From positions 2,356,001-2,420,000 of the forward strand of contig NZ_AP018165.1 in NCBI RefSeq assembly GCF_002356335.1: a DNA stretch of 64,000 nt, read 5' to 3'. Positions 44,080 to 53,513 of the stretch are shown in pieces. Below the pieces are notes generated by a model. It worked only from the letters and a program-made list of their open reading frames with translations. It was not told the origin of the DNA and searched no databases. Position 1 is the stretch's first letter. Every line of letters begins with the position of its first letter. The position numbers and the translations under genes are program-made. This DNA comes from [Mycobacterium] stephanolepidis (lineage in GTDB: Bacteria > Actinomycetota > Actinomycetes > Mycobacteriales > Mycobacteriaceae).

Positions 44080-45666
44080 ATGGGTCAAGCAACGGAGCTT
44101 GCCAAGGCGATCGACTCGCGCTATCACGCGTCACCGGGCCTACGAAGACAGATGAACAAGGTCATCCCGACGCACTGGTCATTCCTGCTGGGGGAGATCG
44201 CGCTGTACAGCTTTGTGGTGCTCCTGATTTCGGGCATCTACCTGGCGCTGTTCTTCGACCCATCGATGGCCGAGGTCACCTACAACGGCGTCTACCAACC
44301 GCTACGCGGAATGCAGATGTCCAAGGCCTATGAAAGCTCGTTGAATCTGAGCTTCGAGGTTCGAGGCGGCCTGTTCGTGCGCCAGATCCATCATTGGGCG
44401 GCTTTGATGTTCGCGGCCTCGATCGTCGTACACCTGGCCCGCATCTTCTTCACGGGCGCATTCCGCCGCCCGCGTGAGGCCAACTGGGTCATCGGTTCAC
44501 TACTGTTGATCCTGGCCATGGCCGAGGGGTTCGCGGGCTATTCGCTGCCCGATGATCTGTTGTCCGGCACAGGACTTCGTGTGGTCACGCAGGGCATGAT
44601 GTCGCTTCCGATCGTCGGTACCTGGATGCATTGGGCGTTGTTCGGTGGCGACTTCCCCGGAAACATCGTGCTGCCAAGGCTTTACGTTCTGCATGTGCTG
44701 CTTGTTCCCGCCATCATGATCGCGCTTATCGGTGTGCACCTGGCACTTGTGTGGTACCAGAAGCACACGCAATTTCCGGGCCCGCGGCGCACTGAGGCCA
44801 ATGTTGTTGGGGTAAGGATCGTTCCGGTGTTCGCCTTGAAATCTTGCGCGTTCTTCGCCATCGTGACGGCGGTTCTCGCGCTCATGGGCGGCCTACTGCA
44901 GATCAACCCGGTATGGCTGCTGGGCCCATACAAGCCATCGCAGGTGGCGGCCGGATCACCGCCCGACATCTACCTGATGTGGACGGACGGTCTGCTGCGG
45001 CTCGTCCCGGATTGGGAGCTGTACATCTTCGGCCATACCGTGCCCGCGGTGCTGTGGGGAGTGTTGGGCATCATGCTCGCGTTCGTGGTGATCGTGGCCT
45101 GGCCATGGATCGAGAGGCGCTTCACCGGCGACGATGCGCATCACAACCTGCTGCAGCGTCCGCGTGATGCACCGGTCCGCACCGCCATTGGGGCAGCTGG
45201 CTTTTCGCTCTACATCTTGCTCACCCTGTCATGTATCAACGACATCATCGCGTTGAAGTTCCATATCTCGCTGAACGCGACGACGTGGATCGGCCGTATC
45301 GGCATGGTCATCTTGCCGATCGTCGTGTACTACCTGGCCTACCGCTGGGCCATCGGCCTGCAACGCAGCGACCGCGCCGTACTCGAACACGGCATCGAGA
45401 CCGGCATCATCAAGCGACTGCCGCACGGTGAATACATCGAGCTGCACCAGCCACTGGCCGGTGTCGACGAGCACGGCCACGCCATCCCGCTGGAATACCA
45501 GGGTGCGGCGGAGCCACAGCGCATGAACAAGCTCGGATCGGCCGGAGCACCCGGCACCGGCTCGTTCCTGTTCGCCGACCCCGCCGACGAACAAGCCGCT
45601 CTGATGGAGGCCGAACACGCATCGGCGCGTGCCGAATTAGCGGTGCTCCGCGGAAGATCGCGGTAA
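44080..45666 (+). CDS. qcrB: Cytochrome b subunit of the bc1 complex, orphan QcrB paralogue
   Basis: 528 residues from the ATG at 44080, with GAGGGAG upstream. It is a full-length actinobacterial QcrB: haem-ligand His residues in [22 protein letters not shown] (His104/105, His118) and [21 protein letters not shown], a quinol-site motif [14 protein letters not shown] in place of PEWY, and the long conserved stretch [23 protein letters not shown] followed by the actinobacterial C-terminal extension. The main qcrCAB operon of mycobacteria lies with ctaE; here there is no qcrA or qcrC, so this is a second, isolated copy. It could replace the normal subunit under special conditions or serve another quinol enzyme. 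Confidence 0.88.
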   Translation: MGQATELAKAIDSRYHASPGLRRQMNKVIPTHWSFLLGEIALYSFVVLLISGIYLALFFDPSMAEVTYNGVYQPLRGMQMSKAYESSLNLSFEVRGGLFVRQIHHWAALMFAASIVVHLARIFFTGAFRRPREANWVIGSLLLILAMAEGFAGYSLPDDLLSGTGLRVVTQGMMSLPIVGTWMHWALFGGDFPGNIVLPRLYVLHVLLVPAIMIALIGVHLALVWYQKHTQFPGPRRTEANVVGVRIVPVFALKSCAFFAIVTAVLALMGGLLQINPVWLLGPYKPSQVAAGSPPDIYLMWTDGLLRLVPDWELYIFGHTVPAVLWGVLGIMLAFVVIVAWPWIERRFTGDDAHHNLLQRPRDAPVRTAIGAAGFSLYILLTLSCINDIIALKFHISLNATTWIGRIGMVILPIVVYYLAYRWAIGLQRSDRAVLEHGIETGIIKRLPHGEYIELHQPLAGVDEHGHAIPLEYQGAAEPQRMNKLGSAGAPGTGSFLFADPADEQAALMEAEHASARAELAVLRGRSR

Positions 45667-45703
45667 CCGAGTCGTCGACCGCAGTTCCGGCCGGGGCATG
45701 CAG

Positions 45704-45709
45704 TACCGT
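45704..45709 (+). promoter_or_regulatory. -10 box of leaderless ribonuclease gene
   Basis: TACCGT followed by 6 bases and the ATG at 45716. Confidence 0.5.
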
Positions 45710-45715
45710 CGAAGC

Positions 45716-46099
45716 ATGTCGCCGCGTTTGCGTGTCGTGGGTGCCGCGGTCCTCGCGCTGGCGCTCATGGGTTGTACTGAGCCTTCGCCGGCGCGTGCCA
45801 CCATCGCCGAGTGCAACCTGTCCGAACTACCGTCTGAGGCTGCCGGAACGGTGGGCCTGATCCATGCCGGCGGACCGTTCCCGTATCCCCGTAATGACGG
45901 TGTCGTGTTCCAGAACCGCGAGAGGGTTCTGCCCTCGGAGCCACGTGGGTACTACCACGAGTACACGGTCCGGACCCCGGGTAGCAAGACGCGTGGGACT
46001 CGGCGCATCATCACCGGCGGCAATCCACTGACCGATCCTCCACACGTCTATTACACGGGCGATCACTACCAGTCATTCTGTGAGGTTGAAGGCGCATGA
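45716..46099 (+). CDS. Secreted guanyl-specific ribonuclease (barnase/RNase Sa family)
   Basis: 127 residues from the ATG at 45716. A signal peptide with a lipobox-like LMGC (Cys at about 19) is followed by the microbial N1/T1 RNase fold: DGVVFQNRERVLPSEPRGYYHEYTVRTPGSKTRGTRRIITGG and VYYTGDHYQSFCEV. The Glu, Arg and His positions used in catalysis by RNase Sa (YYHEYTV, RGTRR, TGDHYQSF) are visible. It would degrade RNA outside the cell. Its stop overlaps the barstar-like ATG by four bases. Confidence 0.88.
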   Translation: MSPRLRVVGAAVLALALMGCTEPSPARATIAECNLSELPSEAAGTVGLIHAGGPFPYPRNDGVVFQNRERVLPSEPRGYYHEYTVRTPGSKTRGTRRIITGGNPLTDPPHVYYTGDHYQSFCEVEGA

Positions 46100-46386
46100 A
46101 GACCTATGTCGTCGAAGGCTCCCACGTCCGCTCCCGGGCGGATTTTTTCACCGAACTCGGGCGCGCGGTGAATGGGCCGGGCGGCTACTTCGGCAGCAAT
46201 CTCGATGCTCTCGTCGATTGCCTTCGGGGTGGATTCGGCACGCCTGACGACGAGCCGTTCCGGTTCGTTCTGCAGGACGCGACACGCATCAAGTCCGCGG
46301 TGGGGAAGAAGGATTGGGACGCCATCGAGGAGATCTTCGAGGAAGCCGGCGTGCCGCTGACCAAGCGAACGAAAGACGCCGACTAG
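46096..46386 (+). CDS. Barstar-family ribonuclease inhibitor
   Basis: 96 residues. The barstar fold is indicated by YVVEGSHVRSRADFFTELGRAVNGPGGYFGSNLDALVDCLRGGFG, which includes the loop and helix (YFGxNLDAL) that plug the active site of barnase-type enzymes. It is cytoplasmic, with no signal peptide, and would protect the producer from the RNase encoded immediately upstream. The pair is translationally coupled. Confidence 0.92.
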   Translation: MKTYVVEGSHVRSRADFFTELGRAVNGPGGYFGSNLDALVDCLRGGFGTPDDEPFRFVLQDATRIKSAVGKKDWDAIEEIFEEAGVPLTKRTKDAD

Positions 46387-46401
46387 TTCCGGCGATAACG
46401 C

Positions 46402-46431
46402 GATGGCCGGCCCCCGAAGGAGCCGGCCATC
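46402..46431. terminator. Hairpin between barstar-like gene and katG
   Basis: GATGGCCGGC, a 10-base loop, then GCCGGCCATC: a perfect 10-bp stem between two convergent genes, 15 bases from each stop. Probably bidirectional. Confidence 0.75.
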
Positions 46432-46446
46432 CACGTGTGGCGAGTA

Positions 46447-48699
<2,253 letters not shown>

Positions 48700-48713
<14 letters not shown>

Positions 48714-49158
48714 CCGAAATTTGGGCGGACGCAGCGTGTGCTGCACAGTCGGGGCATAGACCCCAATAGATGACCTCGGCCTCCTCGAGGACGAATCCGT
48801 TGTAGTCGGACGGGGTGAGACAGGGTGCGGCACCGATGGCGCAGTCGATGTCCGCGATGACACCGCAGGAGCGGCATACGGCGTGGTGGTGGTTGTCGCC
48901 GACCCGAGATTCGTACCGTGCCACGGAGCCGGAAGGCTGAATCTTGCGCACCAGGCCGGCTGACGTCAGCGCCGCCAAGACGTCGTAAACGGCCTGTCGG
49001 GATACCTCGGGCAGACCCGCCCTCACCGCGCTGAAGACAGTCTCGGTATCGGCGTGGGGATTCGCTTCGACAGCCTCGAGCACGGCGACTCGGGGCCGGG
49101 TCACGCGCAGATCAGCGGTCCGCAGCAGCGCCGCGTACTCGTCTGGTGTGAACGCCAC
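48700..49158 (-). CDS. furA: Ferric uptake regulator family repressor FurA
   Basis: 152 residues from a GTG with no ribosome site, probably leaderless as in M. tuberculosis. The winged helix includes LRVTRPRVAVLEAVEANPHADTETVFSAVRAGLPEVSRQAVYDVLAALTSAGLVRKI; metal-binding residues are in NHHHAVCRSCG and the C-terminal CPDC. FurA represses itself and katG and responds to redox state and metal. Confidence 0.93.
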
Positions 49159-49164
49159 AACGGC

Positions 49165-49191
49165 AGTATGCCCGAATTATCTGGAATGAGT
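49165..49191 (-). promoter_or_regulatory. furA-katG promoter with FurA box
   Basis: On the minus strand CATACT (49165-49170) lies 6 bases before the furA GTG. Just upstream ATTCCAGATAATTCG (about 49177-49191) resembles the FurA operator described at this promoter in mycobacteria (a GATTCCAGAAAA-like core). Confidence 0.5.
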
Positions 49192-49320
49192 CCAAGAAAT
49201 CCGGAAAAGAGTTGGAAAGAGTTCAGAGCCCGTTCAACCAGCGCAAACGCCCCATCAATGATGGTCAAACGTCGTCAATGGTGTTGACACTGAGTACTTT
49301 TGCATTCGGAGGCGGGCGAA

Positions 49321-49752
49321 CTACCGCGCCGACATCGTCTCAATCACTCCGCCGAGCAGCCTACGAAGCTGGGCACGATCCTTGTCCGTCATGTTGGCCA
49401 GAATCTCGTCGTCATCCTCGCGCAGCGTGGCGTCGGCGCGCTCGAAGAGCTTTCGTCCCTTGGCGGTCAACTCGGTGGTCAGCACCCTGGCGTCTGCCTG
49501 TCGTCGCGAACGATGAACCAGGCCTGCCTCCTCCAGCGACCGCTGGACCAGGCTTACCGCTTGGGGCGTGATCCGAAGCTCTGCGGCGATCTCGACATTG
49601 GATATCCCCGGCTGCGCGGAAAGCACGGCCAGGCATTCCATCTGCGGAACAGTGACGCCGAAGTCGCGCACGATCACCGAGGCGCGTGACCACAGCACAC
49701 GGTAGATCTGAGACACCAGAATGCCCATCGGAGATTCCTCGTGTGTGCTCAT
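49321..49752 (-). CDS. MarR-family transcriptional regulator
   Basis: 143 residues. The winged helix shows VPQMECLAVLSAQPGISNVEIAAELRITPQAVSLVQRSLEEAGLVHRSRRQADARVLTTELTAKG with the DxR wing. It may respond to phenolic compounds or oxidants; the nearby furA-katG genes are divergent from nothing shared. A 30-bp near-palindrome about 100 bases upstream is a likely autoregulatory operator. Confidence 0.88.
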   Translation of the reverse strand: MSTHEESPMGILVSQIYRVLWSRASVIVRDFGVTVPQMECLAVLSAQPGISNVEIAAELRITPQAVSLVQRSLEEAGLVHRSRRQADARVLTTELTAKGRKLFERADATLREDDDEILANMTDKDRAQLRRLLGGVIETMSAR

Positions 49753-49849
49753 ACCGCGCTAAGACTAGCGGACTCCGCCAATTTTCAACCGCCCGTAGAG
49801 GTCCGACAGGCGGCGTGTCGTCCGGTAAATCCGCGCCAATTCATCAGTG

Positions 49850-49879
49850 CATCAAGCACATTGATCAATGCTCTTGATG
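49850..49879. promoter_or_regulatory. 30-bp near-perfect palindrome upstream of the MarR gene
   Basis: The arms start CATCAAG and end CTTGATG, with CATTGATCAATG at the centre; 13 of 15 base pairs are symmetrical. An overlapping dyad AATGCTC-ttgat-GAGCATT occupies 49867-49885. MarR dimers bind palindromes of this size. Confidence 0.6.
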
Positions 49880-49909
49880 AGCATTAAATCTGACGGGCGC
49901 CCATCGCGA

Positions 49910-50572
49910 TCACGCGGAGGCGCCCGGCGCACGTACCACCATGGGCACGGCGGGGAAGTAGGCGGCCATCACCGATCGGGACTTTCGCAAAGCCGCCGTG
50001 CCGTAACCCTTCTTGCGGTGGTCGGGATGGACCCAGATACGCACGTTCACCTCACCGTCCACCAGCTCACCAAAGACGATGCCCACCTTGCTGGGGCCTT
50101 CGACGGCGACGAACCAGGCCGCCTCCTCATCGTCGATGCGCGCGAGCGCTGCCCTCAATTCATCGTCGACCCCTGCGGCCGGTGCTCCGGACCCATCGCC
50201 GGCCTGGCCGATCTCTTCAGTACGTACGGCGAAGATATCCGCATCGTTGTTCCCGGAGAACGGGCGCAGCTCGAGGCTGTCTCCCGAGCTCGCGGGGCGC
50301 TCCGTGAGTGTGAAGGTGAGCTGGCTGTTGAGATCCTCGAGCTCGGCAGCGTTCTTGCGGCGCTCATCCTTGGTCAGATGATCGAACGACATCCCCATGA
50401 CCGCCTCGCCGCCCAGATGCGAGGTTCCCAACAATGCGGCTATCGCGTCGATCGCGCTCTTTCGGTCATCGGCTTCCACAATCAGGTCAAGCACTTCGTG
50501 ACGCCGTTCGAACGCACTGGTCAGTGCGTCGGCGATTTCGCGGCGGGTGGCAAGGCGGTCGTGGTCGGTCAT
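49910..50572 (-). CDS. GNAT acetyltransferase with N-terminal GyrA-like helical segment
   Basis: 220 residues. The C-terminal part (about 105-220) is a GNAT fold: ELRPFSGNNDADIFAVRTEEIGQAG, EEAAWFVAVEGPSKVGIVFGELVDGEVNVRIWVHPDHRKKGYGTAALRKS with the acetyl-CoA motif RKKGYGTAAL. The N-terminal part (about 18-88) reads RRHEVLDLIVEADDRKSAIDAIAALLGTSHLGGEAVMGMSFDHLTKDERRKNAAELEDLNSQL, which follows the coiled-coil/C-gate region of GyrA/ParC (the LxxRFxLSEIQAxAILDMRLxRLTxLERxKIxxE pattern). No catalytic gyrase part is present. The function is unknown. Confidence 0.8.
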   Translation of the reverse strand: MTDHDRLATRREIADALTSAFERRHEVLDLIVEADDRKSAIDAIAALLGTSHLGGEAVMGMSFDHLTKDERRKNAAELEDLNSQLTFTLTERPASSGDSLELRPFSGNNDADIFAVRTEEIGQAGDGSGAPAAGVDDELRAALARIDDEEAAWFVAVEGPSKVGIVFGELVDGEVNVRIWVHPDHRKKGYGTAALRKSRSVMAAYFPAVPMVVRAPGASA

Positions 50573-50602
50573 GGCGCCAGCCTACGACCGGCGGGCCAAC
50601 CG

Positions 50603-50622
50603 CGCTCAAGAAACGTTGAGCG
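50603..50622. repeat. Small hairpin at the left edge of the IS element
   Basis: CGCTCAA-gaaacg-TTGAGCG, a perfect 7-bp stem that ends one base before the TAA target duplication of the IS. It may be the remnant of a terminator or a preferred insertion target. Confidence 0.45.
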
Positions 50623-50634
50623 TAAGAGCGTGTC

Positions 50635-51087
50635 TCATGTGGATAGTTTTCTGAAGCAGACCAGGGTGGCGGCGAGTGTGAGGAATGCGGCGTAGAGATG
50701 GTCGTGGCGTTCCCAGCGGGTGCCCAGGCGGCGGTAGGTGAAGAGCCAGGACATGGTGCGTTCGACTTTCCAGCGTTTGGTGCCGAGCCGGTCGCCGGAT
50801 TCGGTTCCGCGGCGGGCGATCCGGGGTGTGATGTGTCGATTGGTGAGCCATTGCCGCAGCTGGTTCGCGTCGTATGCCTTGTCTGCGTGCAGTTTTGCCG
50901 GTCGCCGCCTGCGTGGCCCGCGCGGGGATTTGATGGCGGGCAGTGCCCGTACCAGCGGCGGGACCGCATGCCCGTCCCAGGTGTTGGCGGCGGTGACCGC
51001 GGTCTGCAACGGCAGACCGGTCGCGTCGGTGAGCACGTGAATCTTGGTACCCGCTTTGCCCCGGTCTACCGGGCTCGGCCCGGTCAT
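50635..51087 (-). CDS. IS5-family transposase, C-terminal frame (orfB)
   Basis: 150 residues as an isolated frame, starting MTGPSPVDRGKAGTKIHVLTDATGLPL. It carries the second Asp (LHADKAYDA) and the Glu (KRWKVERTMSWLFTYRRLGTR) of the DDE catalytic triad. It overlaps orfA by four bases and should be made as a fusion by -1 frameshifting on AAAAAAG in orfA. Confidence 0.88.
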   Translation of the reverse strand: MTGPSPVDRGKAGTKIHVLTDATGLPLQTAVTAANTWDGHAVPPLVRALPAIKSPRGPRRRRPAKLHADKAYDANQLRQWLTNRHITPRIARRGTESGDRLGTKRWKVERTMSWLFTYRRLGTRWERHDHLYAAFLTLAATLVCFRKLST

Positions 51088-51440
51088 GGCGCCCCTTTTT
51101 TAGCCCGCACGTACGCCGAATCCACCACGGCCCGTGACCAATCCAATGCCCCATCGGCACCGAGCCGATCGAGTACCGCTTCTTGTAGACGCCGCCATAC
51201 CCCGACGGCGGTCCACTCGGCGAACCGGCGATGCGCGGTAGGGACCGTCACTGCGAAACATGGTGGCAAATGCCGCCAGGCACACCCACTGACCAGCACA
51301 AACACCACCGCGGTGAATACCGCACGCTCATCGGCATACGCCGTCCCGCCGCCCTGGGGACGCACCCGCTGCACCGGCAACAACGGCTCCACCAACGCCC
51401 ACAACTCGTCCGGAACCAACCTCAACGAAAGCTCTTTCAC
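51084..51440 (-). CDS. IS5-family transposase, N-terminal frame (orfA)
   Basis: 118 residues from a GTG. It contains the DUF4096-type N-terminal domain (LVPDELWALVEPLLPVQRVRPQGGGTAYADERAVFTAVVFVLVSGCAWRHLP) and the first catalytic Asp (DWSRAVVDSAYVRAKKG). Near its end AAAAAAG is the slippage site; a -1 shift yields ...RAKKRGAMTGPSPVDRG, exactly the junction seen in unfused IS5 transposases. Confidence 0.88.
   Translation of the reverse strand: MKELSLRLVPDELWALVEPLLPVQRVRPQGGGTAYADERAVFTAVVFVLVSGCAWRHLPPCFAVTVPTAHRRFAEWTAVGVWRRLQEAVLDRLGADGALDWSRAVVDSAYVRAKKGAP
51095..51101 (-). other. Programmed -1 frameshift site (AAAAAAG)
   Basis: On the minus strand the codons AAA AAA G can slip back one base, moving ribosomes from orfA into orfB. 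The fused product restores the normal transposase length and its D-D-E triad. Confidence 0.7.
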
Positions 51441-51683
51441 ACCAGCACATCATGCCCCAACCACCCCACAAACCACACAAGACACGCTCTAAGGGTTGAC
51501 GTGCGCCCAAGCCCCGCCCTGTATCACCGTTCGGTCACGTTACGACAACTCATTGGCCATGTCGCAGAACCTAATTGGGATTAGGCAGGGTGGTAGCGGT
51601 AGAAAGGATCTTGGTGGTCATCGCCGGCCGGAGGGAACCACCCGCGCGTGGAGAATTCGCGGCCGGAGAGAAGCGACAATCGA

Positions 51684-52238
51684 ATGAAACGCACATACGC
51701 CGTCATGCTCGGCATCGCCCTGCTCTTCGCCACCCCGGGCTTGGCCTCGGCCGACGTTCACAGAAGTCCCGCCGACGCCCAGAAGCTCGTCAATGCGGCG
51801 ATCGCCAGGGGTCTGTCGCAGCGCGGCGTGCCGTTCACGTATGGGGGCGGTAACGCCGACGGTCCGACCACCAGCACCGACACCACGCCCGCCGCACCCG
51901 AGGCGACCACGAGTCTGCTGGGATTGATTCCGGCTCCCGTCGCAGCGCCCACGCCCAAGGTTCCCGGCTTCGACGCCTCGGGACTGATGGTGTACTCCTA
52001 TGCCGCCGCAGGCATCAAGCTTCCACGCCGGTCCGGTGATCAGTACAACGTCGGCCGGAAAATCGCTCCGTCCCAGGCACTTCCGGGGGATCTCATCTTC
52101 TACGGCCCCAACGGCAGCCAGAGCGTGACGATGTTCCTGGGGAACAACCTCATGCTGGAAGCATCCGAACCCGCGGTTCAGGTGTCGCAGGTACGTTTCA
52201 ACGACATGGCTCCCTACCTGGTTCGGGTGATCGAGTAG
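51684..52238 (+). CDS. ripD: RipD-like NlpC/P60 protein, catalytically inactive
   Basis: 184 residues from the ATG at 51684; the frame opens at 51648 but the signal peptide (KRTYAVMLGIALLFATPGLASA) begins here. The NlpC/P60 domain (about 40-184) lacks the catalytic Cys: FDASGL has Ala98 where peptidases have Cys, and GSQSVTMFLG has Ser147 where they have His. This is exactly the substitution pattern of M. tuberculosis RipD (Rv1566c), which binds peptidoglycan without cleaving it. It should be secreted to the cell wall. The C-terminal repeat tail of M. tuberculosis RipD is absent, and a Thr/Ala/Pro-rich insertion occurs at about 60-92. Confidence 0.88.
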   Translation: MKRTYAVMLGIALLFATPGLASADVHRSPADAQKLVNAAIARGLSQRGVPFTYGGGNADGPTTSTDTTPAAPEATTSLLGLIPAPVAAPTPKVPGFDASGLMVYSYAAAGIKLPRRSGDQYNVGRKIAPSQALPGDLIFYGPNGSQSVTMFLGNNLMLEASEPAVQVSQVRFNDMAPYLVRVIE

Positions 52239-52267
52239 CCACGTCGACGGAGCGGCTTTATGTGCGA

Positions 52268-52714
52268 TCACCGCTCGCGCAGAAAGTCCTCAATCCGTTC
52301 GAGCACAGCGGGCCAGCCCACCAGACACAGCTGTCTGAACCGCATCTGATCCTGGTCATTCGGGTTGAATCCGGTAGCTTCGACCGATAGTCGGGTTCCG
52401 TCTGCATCCGGGTTCAGGGTCCAGCGTGAGTCGATGGCGATCGAGCCGTCGCGGGTAGTCATTCGGTAGGCCAACAGCTCGTCGTCGACAACATCGGTGA
52501 ATCGGCCGTCGATCTCTCCGACGAATCCGCTTCCCACGAACGGGAAGACGCTAAACGAGAATGCGAGCCCCGTCTCGTACTTGGTCGGCTCGAAATCTTT
52601 GACCCACTGCCCGAACAACTGGGGCGAAATAAGAATCGACCACACCTGGTGGGCCGGATACACTTAGTGGTATTCGAAATTGACAGTAGTGAGGTCCCCG
52701 ACCTGCTCAGCCAC
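52268..52714 (-). pseudogene. SRPBCC-family gene interrupted by an in-frame TAA
   Basis: A GTG at 52714 has GGAAGG 8 bases upstream and opens the frame AEQVGDLTTVNFEYH, which then meets TAA at 52664-52666 and continues without a break as VYPAHQVWSILISPQLFGQWVKDFEP to the normal end. The combined sequence reads as one SRPBCC/polyketide-cyclase-like protein with its usual first strand and helix (PAHQVWSIL). Either this is a nonsense mutation, or translation restarts at the GTG (52663) directly after the TAA, giving a protein of 131 residues that lacks the first strand. A sequencing error is possible. Confidence 0.65.
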
Positions 52715-52823
52715 CGACGACACCTTCCGTGCGCACTGCCCCTGGATGTACCGGACGCAAGTAACCTAAACCCAACGCCTCGCCCGCGCGTGATCTTGAT
52801 CGCGCTGATGGCATCATCGGCGT

Positions 52824-53498
52824 GTGAGCGCGGTTGAGGTGTCGGCTTTTGGGCCCTTCTTCGCCGTCGCGACACATGCCACCGGCGATATGCCGACGTC
52901 ACCGTGGCGGCCTTTGACGGAGTTGACCGACGGATCACCGGCGTTGGCGAGTCGGGTTGAGCGCGTCCGAAGCAATCTCGCCGCGCGGATAGCGGTGAGC
53001 CCCGCCGACATCGACCTGCGGGTAGCAGGCTCGGTTGCTCATCTCGGTTTGGTCGCCCGCATCCTGGCGCCAACCGTCGCCGCGGTGGCATGCGATGAAC
53101 CGCGGATCTCGCAGCAGCCGCACGAGCTGTGGTGGCAGGACGAACTCGGCGGCCCGTTTCCGCTTTCCGTGGTCACACGGGCGGGGGAGGACTACGCCAT
53201 CACCGGGTCGGCCGTGGAATCGATCACCGAGGGCGTCATGGAACACGCCGGGGTAAGCGACCGCGTCCTGTGGGGAAACGTCGGGTCGGCGGTGAACAGT
53301 GCCGCGCGTCTCATCGCTTCGTCGCGACCCGAGCTGGCCGATGCCGCCCGCGAAGTCGCCGATACCTACCTGCGCGACCCCCGCATCGACGATGGCATCC
53401 TGCACGCGGGACCTGACTTTCGGAGGCGCAGCTGCTGTCTCATCTATCAGCTCACCGACGACCGTTCCGCGGTATGCGGTGACTGTGTACTCGGCTAA
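52824..53498 (+). CDS. FhuF-like (2Fe-2S)-binding protein
   Basis: 224 residues from a GTG. The C-terminus has the FhuF-type iron-sulfur pattern CC-x10-C-x2-C (RRSCCLIYQLTDDRSAVCGDC). The preceding region (SAARLIASSRPELADAAREVADTYLRDPRIDDG) matches actinobacterial proteins annotated as ferric-iron reductase-like. It may reduce iron released from siderophores. A CATCAT box six bases before the GTG suggests leaderless expression. No siderophore gene is adjacent. Confidence 0.78.
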   Translation: MSAVEVSAFGPFFAVATHATGDMPTSPWRPLTELTDGSPALASRVERVRSNLAARIAVSPADIDLRVAGSVAHLGLVARILAPTVAAVACDEPRISQQPHELWWQDELGGPFPLSVVTRAGEDYAITGSAVESITEGVMEHAGVSDRVLWGNVGSAVNSAARLIASSRPELADAAREVADTYLRDPRIDDGILHAGPDFRRRSCCLIYQLTDDRSAVCGDCVLG

Positions 53499-53513
53499 CC
53501 CACACAGAAACGG

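Larger units (their letters stand above)
50626..51489 (-). mobile_element. Complete IS5-family (IS427-group-like) insertion sequence, 864 bp
   Basis: The ends are inverted repeats that begin GAGCGTGTCT and match at 15 of 17 positions (left GAGCGTGTCTCATGTGG; right end read inwards GAGCGTGTCTTGTGTGG). The element is flanked by the direct repeat TAA (50623-50625 and 51490-51492), a plausible target-site duplication. It contains two overlapping transposase frames joined by an A6G slippage site. It appears intact and potentially active. It separates the GNAT fusion gene from ripD. Confidence 0.88.

Noticed and set aside
51600..51680. Possible c-di-AMP (ydaO) riboswitch before ripD
   Set aside because: Such RNAs often precede wall hydrolase genes, but the conserved CCGAAUCCG and GGGGnA elements are not present here.
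52664..52666. Recoding of TAA or TGA (selenocysteine-like) in the broken genes
   Set aside because: The stops are TAA, for which no recoding is known in mycobacteria; nonsense mutation, restart or sequence error are simpler.
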